This document shows positions 43,417 through 54,061 of a DNA stretch of 64,000 nt, one piece after another. A program made the position numbers and the translations under genes. How positions within the stretch are numbered: the first letter of the stretch is position 1; each line of letters begins with the position of its first letter. The notes under the pieces are model-generated. The model searched no databases, was not told the origin of the DNA, and was given only the letters and a program-made list of their open reading frames with translations. Origin of the DNA: Anthostomella pinea (lineage: Eukaryota > Ascomycota > Sordariomycetes > Xylariales > Xylariaceae); NCBI GenBank assembly GCA_963556695.1, contig CAUWAG010000012.1:2728001-2792000 (forward strand), read 5' to 3'.

Positions 43417-44441
43417 ATTCACCTCAACGACATTGCCGAATATGCCAAAGGGCCGTACGAATTTGTGAATGACGATGAGCAGTTCGATGCCAATGCCAAT
43501 GCGTGAGCATACAAGACCTATTCAGCACACTAGCAGTCCGGACTAACCTCGACCTCAGGTACAACCATTATTTCACGGAAGATGACCGCGGCACCGTCTC
43601 GAAGGCATTCGAAGTCTTCCAGGCGGCGATCGGCGACGACGCAATCAACAGGCCCAGCTTCAAGATAAGATGCGCACTGCCGCCTTACGCTGAGTGCACG
43701 GGGGACCCCAAAGACCCGGACGATCCGTAAGGACTAGAGCTCGCTCCGAGCTGCTCAGATATAGGGGACCAACTGCTCCTGTGCTGTCTATATTGTACTA
43801 ACGACTCTCGCACATAGGACGGATGTGTTCGCTCTCGCTGACCCGACGCCCGAGGACCTGAACGTCCCTGGGCGTGTCCAGCCCGGCCCCCGACACATGG
43901 TCATCTGTCCCGGGTTATGGGAGCAGCCCCGGCTGCCCAGCACAGACGAGGAAGTCGAGGAATATTGCCAGGGAGGACAATACTACACCGAGTGGGAAAC
44001 GGGGGGTAAGCCAAACTTTCACTCAAAACAATATGTTCTATGAGAGAAGGCGTAGACTGACTTCGATCACTCAGTTCACACATTGATGCACGAGCTCTCG
44101 CACCTGGACTCGTTCGGTCTCATCATGGAGTGGGGTACAATGCACGAACCAGCATCAGAACACCTCCCCGAGTTCGATTTCCACGGCACAACGGACTGGC
44201 AGGGCAGCTCGTCAGTCTCGGCGAGGCGGTTGCGGACGGCAGATCCCATTGACCCTGAGAACGACTGGATCCCGCTATACCGCAATGCGGAGAATCACGC
44301 AGGGCTCGCACTCGGTACGTACCAGTCTCGAGAAGACCTATTCTGCGTGTGATGTCTGTACTGACGATGATCTACTTGACAGAGTACTCCGTCAAGGCCA
44401 AGTGCGGCGTTGACGACGTCCCGACCCTGCCGCCCCCCTAG
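43417..44441 (+). CDS. HExxH metalloprotease-like protein, N-terminal exon not found
   Basis: Five exons join without a stop: 43417-43502, 43559-43726, 43818-44005, 44075-44314 and 44383-44441. All introns are GT..AG (GTGAGC, GTAAGG, GTAAGC, GTACGT). The product contains HLNDIAEYAKGPYEFVND, a helix region (GTVSKAFEVFQAAIGDDA), a Cys pair, and the zinc motif HTLMHELSHLDSFG: HELSH fits HExxH, and a Cys-containing C terminus follows. It resembles fungal secreted lysine-specific/deuterolysin-like peptidases, but the third zinc ligand was not assigned. The first exon, which should carry the signal peptide, is not seen: the frame upstream meets TAG near 43344 without an ATG, though a usable acceptor (ATCCAG) ends at 43416. 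Either an upstream exon was missed or the 5' end is truncated. Confidence 0.6.
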
Positions 44442-44659
44442 AACCAGACTGCTTTATCGACACGGTTCTGAAATCGATGTAGGAGAAACTGCCCACAGGG
44501 GTGTGTGTGGTAGTGATGAGCATCATGCTCTTGGTTCGTGTATTAGTAAGAAGGCTGAGGTACTCGAGGTGGCTCTCCGTGCTCTGCTGTACAGTTCAAA
44601 GTCGAGGGTCTTCCTGCCTACATTCTCTCAGGGTCTGCTTTTTTCATGCAACACAACTA

Positions 44660-47100
44660 CCATGCCCCACCCACCACTCGGCCACCCCCACCACTCGGAC
44701 TGCAAAATCTACTGCCACACACCAAAACATCAACAACTTCACTTACAGCGAAATCAGTCAATTCATGGTATCTTCGGCTGCGAAAACGTACAATCTATTC
44801 GTCTATGGCGGTTTAGTTATCGTATCTAGCCGGCCGGCGACTCTGTCGGCCCGAACGGGTCTCCCTAGCGGCCATAATCTCCTCCTCTTCTTCTGAATCA
44901 GAGCTTTCATCCTCTTTCTCCTCATCAGTGGTATCTTCAACAACCACAGGCTGCGCGGCCCTGCGGCCTCTCTGAGGCTGTTCCTCACTAGCTGCCAGAA
45001 TATCTGGGTGTCAAGGCTTAGACGAACAAAGATTGGCCAGTGGGTAGATTGACACTGATATTGCTATCCTATGTACTAGTGGTAGAGTACAAGACGAGAG
45101 ACGAAGAGAAAAAAGAGGAAACAAGCAAAGAGACGTTTCACGAGCCAACTATATAGAATCTCGGACAGAGATTCCATCTCGTTCCACGATGTTCTACGCG
45201 TGCTTCCAAACTATTCCAGATCGTTCCATGACACCGGGATATTTTTGAAGCGTTTATTCGGGTTGGGGATCTTTCTGCGCTTTTTAGGGCGCATGCGGTC
45301 TAGTTCGGCCTCCAGGCTCTCGATCTTCTGGTCCTTTAGCACCATCTCTCCTGATTGCTTCTCAAAGGCTTTTGCAACCTTGCGTAACTTCAGCCGAGTG
45401 GTTTGAGACTTGTTTTTGCCCATATCCATGATTTGGCGGCTATTTTCAGGCGTCTGGAAGTCTTCAGGTTCTGAACTTTCGACCTGTTCAGGCTCAGGGG
45501 TTGCGGCCTTATCCTGTTGGATTTCTGGATGTGATAAAGCCTTTCTGCGGTTAATAGGCCAATTACCAGTAGTTCTAAAGCCAGCCTGACAATTTTTGAC
45601 CGTCAAGCCGTCGTTCCTCGCCTTGGAGTAGCATCTGATGAAGTTGATCTTGTCTACAGGGGCAGCATCAGTTAGAGTAACTAACTGAGCGATATGCTTG
45701 CAGTAAGCAGCTTTCATGGCATTAAAGGGGCCGTTATCAAGTGATTGAAGCCTATGGGAGGTATGTGCTGGAAGAAAACAAAGCTGAACGTTATTCAAGA
45801 AGCACGTAGTTATGAATTCATCCTACCGCTAAATAGTTAGCTATACATCTATGGATTTCAAGCGAAATAAAATAGAGAAAAATAAAGGTGTTAATACGTA
45901 CAGAGGTATGGCTCTTATGCCCATTAAGGATCAAGAGTACCGCTTCAGAATTATCATCTTCTCGTACCTGGTTGGCTTGAGGGAGGAAAACACTTTCCAA
46001 CCACTCCATGGCAACTGCGTTATCCGTCCAGCCATTATCAGTGCATATATAATGCCAGAGGACAATCTCTCTGAACTCCCGAAGGAACCACTGGGCCTGG
46101 AGATCTTTTCCTTTAAATATAATGCCTGGCGTAAGGGCCTTGCCCGTAGCGGAGATGGCCTCAATGAAGGAGGTCCAGCTGCGGCCTTGGTCGCTCTTTA
46201 AGAAGGTCTTTTTTGTCTCCGTGCTGCCCAAAACAAGACTATCAAGCCCTAAATAGGTTAATTAATGCATAAAGTTAACAGGGGATTATTCAGGGATTAT
46301 TCATGGGCTTTCCCGTAACAAAACCCGCCATAATACCGCCCTCATCTATGTTGTATGTGTTTTAGTGCTTTACCCAATCGAAATCCTCGCGATGATCGAA
46401 GTACTAGTTAACAAACTTCGGCATAAAGCCCTTAAATCAAGCGGCTTCCTGTCTGCGGCCAATTTTTGTCTTTATTTAGGGGTTATGGCGAAGAAATCCA
46501 TCTATCCAGTTCTTCCCAACTGTCTCAGTGATACCGTTTAACTTAGTGGTAGCCTAAATGATTGCCTTGACGGCGCTATGCGATGGGGCGAGCCCCAGAG
46601 ACTCCTGACGAAGTATCCACTGGGCTAGATATGTTTCATGCTCATCGGATAGTCTTCTTTTTGGCTGCTGCGTCTCTCCCTTTGAAGGTTTGCCGTTGAG
46701 GCGGTCAGACAGCGTCTGTTTAGGGATACCCCATTTCTGAGCGGATTTTCGGACTGACAGCTTGTTATCGGTGATATCTAGTATGGCATCTGCCATAGTA
46801 TCCTCCGTATAAGAAGACATTTTGAGAGTCACAATGCTACGTTGCATATAAAAGAAGAGAACAGTTGCATAAAGGGCAAATTTGCCCTTATGAGGGGTAG
46901 AAACCACGGGCGGGGAACCCCTCATCGCCGGGTCTGGCTAAAAGGATCTACATTGGGGTAAACCTCAAGAAAAGAGCTATTCAGCGAACTAATTACATCG
47001 CGAATCCCTTCAAAAACAGCTGGATTCGGTATAAGTGAAGTTGTTGATGTTTTGGTGTGTGGCAGTAGATTTTGCAGTCCGAGTGGTGGGTGGGGTATAG
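44660..47100 (-). mobile_element. pogo/Fot1-like DNA transposon with terminal inverted repeats (decayed)
   Basis: Terminal inverted repeats of about 70 bp: left 44665 onward and right ending 47095, sharing CCCCACCCACCACTCGG and GCAAAATCTACTGCCACACA. The left end has an extra 17-bp duplication. The transposase is on minus and broken into frames. N-terminal helix-turn-helix is at 46925-46554 (DAILDITDNKLSVRKSAQKW, PKQTLSDRL). The DDE domain is at 46231-45818 (KSDQGRSWTSFIEAISATGK, CTDNGWTDNAVAMEWLESVF, VLLILNGHKSHTS, where the second catalytic Asp appears to read Asn). The C-terminal part is 45798-45211 (CFLPAHTSHRLQSLDNGPF), with a possible last exon at 45010-44830. The stops and frameshifts mean it is not autonomous. 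Confidence 0.82.
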
Positions 47101-47173
47101 TACTGCCTCAACGAGCGTTACGAGCGACAAATCTTGCTCCGTGGCACCAATCATGTCATTGCCTCAAGGCAGG

Positions 47174-47605
47174 CCAAGGTCCCGACCAACTCAATCTACG
47201 TCAACGGGACCCCTTCGTGGAGTTGAGTTAACAGTATTTACGACCTGGTCGTTGCTCAATTGATATGCGTGTATTAACGAGGGGTTCTGTCTCCGGAGAT
47301 TGACATTCTCATGGGTTAATATAGCCCCGGAAACTATCGTATTTCCGGCCGGACCCGTATTAATTTCGGTAGGAAAATCCCGGTCTACCGGGATACCCCG
47401 GCTAGACCTACTATAAAAATATTTTTTTATATGGTCAAAAATTAAAATCTCGATATTAACGTATAGTAATCCATATCAATCCACGAAAGCCTCGTCGTTA
47501 AGTTAGTTGCTAAGGCTATAGAGGTCCTCGTGGATTGAGTTGGTGTAGATATCTACGTCCATATCAATCCACCGTGGATATCCGTTGAGTTGTTCGGGAC
47601 CTTGG
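47174..47605. repeat. Inverted repeat pair, possible non-autonomous element
   Basis: CCAAGGTCCCGACCAACTCA (47174 onward) recurs inverted as TGAGTTGTTCGGGACCTTGG (ending 47605) with one mismatch over 21 bp, 390 bp apart. The interior is AT-rich and repeat-like (ATATCAATCCAC twice). No coding potential. It could be a degraded MITE. Confidence 0.45.
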
Positions 47606-47751
47606 TCAAGCAAACTGTCCGGTAGGAGCTTATACCTGTCTCATTCTTCCGTCGGTGGTTTGGCAAGTGGGGCGCTACCTGCAGAAAATGACGCAGGTCC
47701 CAAGAACTAATAATGGGCAGATTCTCTATCAGCAAGCACGTGACATCACAA

Positions 47752-47834
47752 GCATTAGTGGTTTAGTGGTAAAATCTGCCGTTGCCATGCATTGCACCTT
47801 CGGCAGGCCCCGCGTTCGATTCGCGGCTAATGCA
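47752..47834 (+). tRNA. Nuclear tRNA-Gly (GCC) with 12-nt intron
   Basis: Acceptor GCATTAG pairs perfectly with CTAATGC; A box TGGTTTAGTGG; anticodon stem TGCCG/CGGCA (47777-47781 and 47801-47805); anticodon GCC at 47784-47786 in loop TTGCCA..T; intron 47788-47799 after position 37; T stem CCGCG/CGCGG with TTCGATT. Every stem is complete, so it is probably functional. It is nuclear in type, unlike the mitochondrial tRNAs above. Confidence 0.85.
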
Positions 47835-48774
47835 TACAACTTCCTTTTTGCTTTTTCGTGAAGGGTTTTTCGATGGCATGTACCGTACTCTGGACCCGAC
47901 CAGGTGACCCGTTACCGGCGCCGAGCTCCTGTGAGACGTCCAGGAGTTGGTCATAAGCCAGTAACGTCGGTGCATTGTACAGCACAGTTGAACACAAGGA
48001 CACCACATTCGCAGAGGGTGTTTTTGAACTGTTGGCCCGGAAAGCTGATCTGCGCCTCCGACGAGGTGAAGGGGACTCCATCATTTGTATCGCATCAGGA
48101 CGGAGCTCAACGCGATTACAAACCCGCTTGAGTACTTGTTGACGTCCAACGTCAGGTATCACCATAGTCACTACGTCTGGGGCGCCGTGGCTATGTACTA
48201 CGACGGCTGTGGTTTAGAAGACGTGTTTTCCTGGAAGTACTCCAACTGTAGACATGTCACTTTGAACGGGACCGCTTTTGGGCACCTGGGAAAACACGGG
48301 ACAATGCGACTTGGCCGCAGGACTCGATTGAGTCCAGGGTCCCCAATTCAACGTTCGCCACGCGGTTGGAGGACGCGCTGCTGTGGCAGCCTAGAAATGA
48401 AGTTTCGAGGTATATGACTTGTTGTCAATCGTAACTGCATGTAGCAAGGGATGTAGGCACATCTGTGTAGTGCGAAATGTGCACAAAGAGGGTGTTTTGA
48501 TGATAGTGCCAACACGGTCAGTGGCAGATAACATATGGGTACCAAACGAAGAACAACGGAAAGCAGAAGGAACGAGTGAAGTTAGTTCCGCAGGGAATAT
48601 AGCTAGGGATGTAACTCACAGCCCCCTGGCCCGGGTGACTAGGGTAGGTACACTATGTGGACAATATTATGCGTACACCGCCGATCCCCCACCAATCCAC
48701 CCATCACCACCCTCATCTTTAATAATTCCTAATAAATCAAATATGAGGCCATCTAGAACGTGAATTAGATCAAA
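47835..48774. other. Unassigned region with protein-like remnants
   Basis: Plus frame 48085-48417 contains RYHHSHYVWGAVAMYYDGCG and SWKYSNCRHVTLNGTAFGHL, which look like a conserved protein, but the start is uncertain and no family is recognised. Frames change near 48130. It is probably a decayed gene. Confidence 0.3.
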
Positions 48775-49092
48775 ATAATTATTGATTTTCGCTCTTTAAT
48801 ACTTGGTGTATTAACCCCTTGTGCGACGCACTGCTGCGAGCCTGCGCGGGATCGACTTTATCAGCCTTTCAATTAAGCGCTTATCGATCTCTGTCCACGC
48901 GCGCTCAATTATCTCTTTCGTATATGCCTCGTTGCTTAGATATGTCCTTTAGATCGTGAAATTGACGATCTATTTCGTATATCTTACGCTTTAGAGCGTT
49001 TTAAACGTGCTCAATCGGGTTCAAATCGGGCGAGTGAGGCGGCCACTCGATGGTCCAGATACTGGGCTCCTCCAGCCATCTCTTACACGCGT
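48775..49092 (-). mobile_element. Tc1/mariner transposase remnant (C-terminal part)
   Basis: On minus the sequence reads CKRWLEEPSIWTIEWPPHSP followed by DLNPIEHV, the DDE-region signature of Tc1/mariner transposases, then a stop where Trp is expected, KRKIYEIDRQF, IIERAWTEIDKRLIERLIKS and PRRLAAVRRTRG with a stop where Trp is expected before YTKY. TGG to TAA changes like these are typical of RIP. The 5' half is absent; the next bases belong to a truncated LINE. Confidence 0.8.
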
Positions 49093-49097
49093 TCAAT

Positions 49098-49519
49098 CAC
49101 GAACGTTTTGGGCATACAGACTCGAATGACCACTGCAGCTGCGGTGAGAAGAAAACACCACAACATATTTTCTTTTGTAAGAGGCTTGGGAAAAACCGAC
49201 TGCTGCCCAGGTACTCGCCTAGGGCAGCCTGTTTACAATACTTGGGGGAGAGGAGCACGGAATGGGCAAGATTTGTTAAGAAGAGCAAGTTCTTTTTATT
49301 AATCTGTCCCTGATAGATAGCTGTTCTTGAAGGACCAGATAGATGACCCCAAAGTCATACAGCCGCAACAGCAGGGATGGGCTCGTGAGCGGGACTGACT
49401 GTACTTATTATCTTGATACCTCCACAACCCTGCGATGCAGAGGCTCTGGGAGGCGTGGTTTGCACTACTGAGGAGCGATCCCCCACGTTAAATACAATCA
49501 ATCAATCAATCAATCAATC
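49098..49519 (+). mobile_element. 5'-truncated LINE copy (422 bp)
   Basis: Encodes the end of the LINE ORF2: FGHTDSNDHCSCGEKKTPQH and IFFCKRLGKNRLL (CCHC-type zinc knuckle), then the 3' untranslated end. It matches the reverse strand of 58830-58393. The tail is (ATCA)n, not (AAAC)n. It ends 55 bp past the stop codon of the astacin-like gene on the opposite strand, and it abuts the Tc1 remnant. Confidence 0.85.
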
Positions 49520-49573
49520 GTCACTTGCTTCTTGCCGCCGTCATCTTCATCATCATCATCATTCAACGTCCCC

Positions 49574-50518
49574 TCAGTCGCTATCCGACGTCTCGCTTTC
49601 CCCATGCCCATCCTTGACCGGGTAGAGCTTGCCAACGGAGGACACGTCCCCTTCGGAAGCAGTCTTAATGATCGGGAGCTCCGTCTCGCTCCTATCATTC
49701 TTAACCAGCGCCTTGGTGCCTTTCTTAGCACCAGCGGCCGAGTCGTACATCATGATGGAATCCCAGTCGAGCTCGCCGTTCTGGACCACGGTGCCCTTAA
49801 GACGAGCAAGCCCGAGGAAATCTGCAGCCGAAAAGCCAGCGTCGCGTGCACTTTTTTCCGACTTGCAGAGCTCGTCCATCCTGTGTCCCAATGTCTCCAT
49901 CTCTTCGTAGTCGTGGAGATTCTCGCATTTGAGCTTTAGTACGGCCGGTTCTTCCCAGGCGTCCGGCCGCTGGTGCGGGTGCAGGAGACCGAACACGTGA
50001 CCCATCTCGTGCGCAAAGTTGACCACGGCATCTTTTGCGCCGTAGTCGGGGCTGGGGTCGAAGTTCACCAGGTTGGCACCATAGCCGTAGCCTTGCCAGC
50101 CTACCGGCGAGTCGGCGAAGTGCAGATCATTGAATTCGATGTGCAGCATGTCTCCGTGCTTGTCCAGGTCGTTGCAATCCGGCTTCTTTTCGTCGGCGGC
50201 CAGCCACTGGAGGCTGGATTTGCCTTTGAGAGCTTCCTTCCAGATATAGTTCCAGGCGTCGTCAGCGATCTGGACGACTTGTTTGAAGGTGTCTTCACTG
50301 TCGGCGTCGCCGTGGGATTCGAAGCACCAGACGATCCTGCCGTCTGGCCAAGGGCCGCTGACTGAGCTTAACCTGTCCTCCTTGATTCGGAAGTCCCTCT
50401 TGGATAGCCTGGGAGACGGTCCTGTACTGGGAAAGACTATGGCGCTCGCGATGGCTTGCGATACGAATAGCGCGGCTAACACCATGGTGCTTACAGTCCA
50501 TGATGACGATTGAGGCAT
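49574..50518 (-). CDS. Secreted astacin-like zinc metalloprotease
   Basis: Single exon, 314 residues, ATG at 50518-50516. A signal peptide (MVLAALFVSQAIASA core) is followed by a propeptide-like basic stretch (RLSKRDFRIKEDRL). The catalytic motif is HEMGHVFGLLHPHQRPD, which fits HExxHxxGxxHxxxRxD of the astacin (M12A) group. The Met-turn is SIMMYDS, with Tyr as in astacins. Upstream GRIVWCFESH and AWNYIWKEALKGKSSLQWLA are typical of the fold. The C terminus is acidic and disordered. Such fungal proteases are often linked to plant or insect interaction. The gene looks intact, and a truncated LINE has inserted just beyond its 3' end. Confidence 0.87.
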   Translation of the reverse strand: MPQSSSWTVSTMVLAALFVSQAIASAIVFPSTGPSPRLSKRDFRIKEDRLSSVSGPWPDGRIVWCFESHGDADSEDTFKQVVQIADDAWNYIWKEALKGKSSLQWLAADEKKPDCNDLDKHGDMLHIEFNDLHFADSPVGWQGYGYGANLVNFDPSPDYGAKDAVVNFAHEMGHVFGLLHPHQRPDAWEEPAVLKLKCENLHDYEEMETLGHRMDELCKSEKSARDAGFSAADFLGLARLKGTVVQNGELDWDSIMMYDSAAGAKKGTKALVKNDRSETELPIIKTASEGDVSSVGKLYPVKDGHGESETSDSD

Positions 50519-51940
50519 GAGGCGGGTCAGATGTGAAATGAAGTTGTCTTAAATATTCTCTGGGAAGATGAACTGTCTCGAATGCGGGTGGGTAGTATAG
50601 GGATTTGTGCCTGTTCGGAAGACGCCGTCTCTCAAGCAGGACAAGACCCGGAACAGAGAAGACTCGGCCGATGGTCTGTCGTGAGCGGAGGCCACATCAG
50701 CGACACGGAATGCGGCAGCATTTATAACCTCTTTTGGTAGAAACTGGGACTCCTTTGTGGCGTGAATTTCGATGTTATTCCTTGAAGTGTTAGTTGTCGC
50801 TCGTCTGGGTACGTCACACTATCGGCCAGTGCGTCCCCGACTTCCGAGCAACACCAAAGATGTCAATGTCGACGTTGAGCGAAGTGTTCCTGCTCATTTA
50901 AAACCGAATCTGCTCGGTAATAAATGCAGACATTGCGATTTGTTTTTGGAAGGGCCACGTGGGTGACCGAGCAGGAAGGGGAAGCTGGCCCACAGTGCCC
51001 ACCATGGGAGCTAAAAATAGCACCTACGACGGTGGACTGTCACGAGCGCGAGCATAATAGAACCCTTCGGGACGACCGACACCTTACGCGATAGGAAAAG
51101 CTCGACCGTTGAGCAATGGAGAAGGTGGTTTGTGAGGTAATGTAACCCCCTCGTCTTAAATGTCCATAGCTAGTAACGCAGGAAGTCAGGGTTCGCGCCG
51201 CAGGCCTTGCTTCTTCCTAAGGTTAGGTCTTAGCCCCTTTCTTGCTCTACAACACGCTCTTCAGCATACAACAACTTCGTGTTAGGGTGACATCATAACA
51301 TGATGAACAGTCCCAAGACTTGACATACGCCGCAAAAATCTGTGCCGCTTCCCATAATGGGGTGTTACTATTTCAATCGCACTGGTCCCAACCCCAGTTA
51401 AAATCTAAAAATAATACCTACGGTTAATTTCCCATCCATCCACTGGACCGCATGAGTCCGTGCCGGGCCGCTTCCTTCTCGCCATTCATTCGCTAGACCC
51501 AATCTATTTTCCAACTTACCGTCTTTCAATCTGAGAGGCCTCAAAGTCAATGGTAAGCATGGCCACTACTAAAATCTTGCGGCGCCGCGGCGGCAAACAT
51601 ACTAGATTATTAAAGTAACTGTGTGTTCGCAAGAGCTTATAACCCTACCAGGAGTATTAACAAGGCTTCAACGTGTTTGCCACTAGCCATACCGCTACCA
51701 AACCATGGTCCACGGATATAATTATAAAAGGCGTGCCTCATTTTTTACTAGTTTTAATCACAGTTCGCAATATCACTACTGAAAGAGTATGTTGTCATCA
51801 TTATTCCGGTTCCAGTATATCAGACTTCCTCTCTCTGCCCGCGAACCATCACTACATCGTTGCCATCACTCGATCCCACCTGTGACCTGCATTTCCAACG
51901 AGATAGCGCTATCGGAGACGCCAGTTCCGCTCAGTTCGCC
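50519..51940. other. Divergent intergenic region
   Basis: Lies between the diverging astacin-like and SurE-like genes. No gene seen. It must hold both promoters. Confidence 0.5.
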
Positions 51941-53306
51941 ATGAAGTCCCGCCTCACATTGGCAATTGTGGCCCTGGCGGGCGCGGTCCCAACCGCCCTT
52001 GCTGAAAATGGGGACCTCAGAGTCTTGCTGACAAATGACGACGGCTGGAGAAAACCATTGCTGACGACTGTCTACGACGCCTTGAGGAGTCTCAAGATAG
52101 GCGGACGCAAGATCAACCGTATTCTTTCGGCACCCGAAAAGCCTCAATCTGGCAAAGGTATGCTGCAAACCACGAGAATTTACATAACTAGTGACGCTGT
52201 TCCCGACCCCCGGGAGTCCGGCGTTCGTAACTAACCAATTGTATCTCTCACCGCAGGGGGTCGGGACGACGGAAAGTGTGAAACAGCGTGAATGAGGTTC
52301 ATATGGTTGAAAGCGTTGTATTCTGGTGATTTCTGATGGATTGTTGTTGTTATGTGAAGAATCTGCTGCTGGAGTGCTACAGCACACTAAAAGGCCTAGA
52401 TGCCCTGCTGATGGACTGCCACCTCCCTAACAGCCACTGTGGCTTGCGTGCCATCTAACAGAAAGTGGGACAATGAGTGTGGGACCGACAAGAAGGACCC
52501 GGCACTGCACTCGGTCAATTCGTCCCCCGTGACGGCGGCCTGGTACGGCCTGATCAGATTCGGCAAGCAGAAATGGGGAACCACGCAAGCATCGCTCGTC
52601 CTGTCGGGTATCAACGTGGGAACTAATACCGGATCTGAGTTGTTGACCTCTGGCACGTACAACAACGCCATCTTCGCCTCGCGCAGGCAGATACCCGCTG
52701 TGGCCCTCTCGGCCGTAGTCTGGGACAATGGGGAATACCACATATACGCCACGCTGACCTCGAAGCTTGTGCCCCAGATCTTGCAGTCGAATAAGCCATG
52801 GCCCAAGGGTGTGGTACGTACGATCAGGCAGCACTTCTTTTCCTCCCTTGCTACCCCTGCTGCCCTTCCTGGGGATTCTTCAGGATCCAAAGTTCCTGTG
52901 TATGGGCTCCTCAAGTGCCTCTAGGTTCTCCCGGACGAGAAATTGCTGATTGCGGTCCATGCAGTGGCTGAGCGTTAACTTTCCGGAAGTACATGAATCG
53001 TGCTCGGAACCGGACGACTTCAGGTGGGCCCTAAGCCGCGTAGACATGAACAACGTGCCTGACTACGACAAGGGGCCAATATTCGTGAAGGGGGCCGATG
53101 GCAGGGACAATTATAATTGCGACGTGGAGGAGATCTGGAACCTGCCTATCGAGCAGGAGATCCTGAGGAAAGGCGCCAATCCCTGCCTCATCTTGGTCAG
53201 CATCAACGATAATCATACTCGAGTTAGAGTATACATATGCTTCTTGCCGAGAAAGATGGACATCGACTCGAAGCTCACGCAGGCTGCACAGCTCGGGGTT
53301 CAATAG
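51941..53306 (+). CDS. Secreted SurE-like acid phosphatase
   Basis: Four exons: 51941-52157, 52257-52287, 52462-52813 and 52965-53306, giving 313 residues. Introns are GTATGC..CGCAG, GTGAAT..AACAG and GTACGT..TGCAG; all keep frame, and the tiny exon 2 supplies GRDDGKCETA. The signal peptide is MKSRLTLAIVALAGAVPTAL. The SurE hallmark LLTNDDGW follows (the Asp pair binds metal), then APEKPQSGKG, a NSSPVTAAWYGL segment, SGINVGTNTG (Asn ligand), SGTYNNAIFASRRQIPAVAL and VWLSVNFPEV. This is the fungal extracellular SurE/acid phosphatase type. The substrate is probably a phosphomonoester such as a nucleotide. The model depends on three hand-called introns, two of them longer than usual (151 and 174 nt). 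Confidence 0.8.
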
Positions 53307-53462
53307 ACCTGATTCATGGCGAATAGCCTTCATAAGATCATTACTAGTAGTGGTAAAAGTAGTAATAGTGTACAAAAAGAAAGGAAGAAGCAGGAATCCG
53401 CTGAAAGTAACTCCCGCCTTTCATGCGCAGCCCAGCTCGTCACTACGCCGCCTCCGACCAAG

Positions 53463-54061
53463 TTACCAGGAACAAAAGTTATCAAGTGCTCTCAATGACG
53501 TCTTCCGGCTTCGTGTCTTGCACTTCTTGTTCTCTTGCTTTTTCAGGTACTCCTCGGTGGCGAGGTCGCAGGCGTGCTTGTTGATATTCGTGTTGCCGAA
53601 GCCCGAAGAGGTGCTGCCTTCGTACGAAGTCGTGCCATAGGCCACCATGCATATATTCCACTCGTTCCCGGGCTTGCAGTCCCCCGAGTCCTCAAAGATG
53701 TTCCAGGCGATCTCGCCCCTGCCGCTGTCGGCCTCCTTTGCGCAGTCGGCAAGGCTCCGGCCGCTGCAGGTGGTCGCGATGTCTAAAGCTTCATGTTTGG
53801 CACGATGTTTCCTTGTGTTGCGTGGTCACGTGACCCACTTGGGCTGGCATATTGCCCACATCCACTGCAGCTGCGCACCACCTCCAGACCTTTAACAACA
53901 ACAGCACCAATACAGCAGATATGCAACCTTTTGGCCTTCTTGCTGTGCAACACCTTGCGGCCACCTGCGGAGGGGCAGGGACAGAGGCAGGGCCTCGCGG
54001 GAGGGCGAGAACGGTTGCTGCCAGAGCGATGATGATGATGGGGATTGTGATAAGTTGCATG
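53463..54061 (-). CDS. Small secreted cysteine-rich protein (effector-like candidate)
   Basis: ATG at 54061-54059 begins a clear signal peptide (MQLITIPIIIIALAATVLAL). The second coding block runs from about 53782 to the stop at 53463: TTCSGRSLADCAKEADSG, EIAWNIFEDSGDCKPGNEWN, a Gly/Ser/Asn-rich stretch, NKHACDLATEEYLKKQENKK and a basic C terminus ending LDNFCSW. At least six cysteines are spaced as in secreted fungal proteins. The intron between the two blocks ends at TTTAG (near 53784); its donor is unresolved (GTTGCA in phase near 53952 is one choice). Family not recognised. It lies convergent with the SurE-like gene. Confidence 0.5.

Noticed and set aside
52158..52461. SurE-like gene broken by an insertion
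   Set aside because: Two canonical introns with a 31-nt exon restore the frame and supply a conserved Cys-containing segment.
52396..52914. 172-codon open frame on the minus strand
   Set aside because: Antisense of SurE-like exon 3, which has family motifs and matching splice sites.
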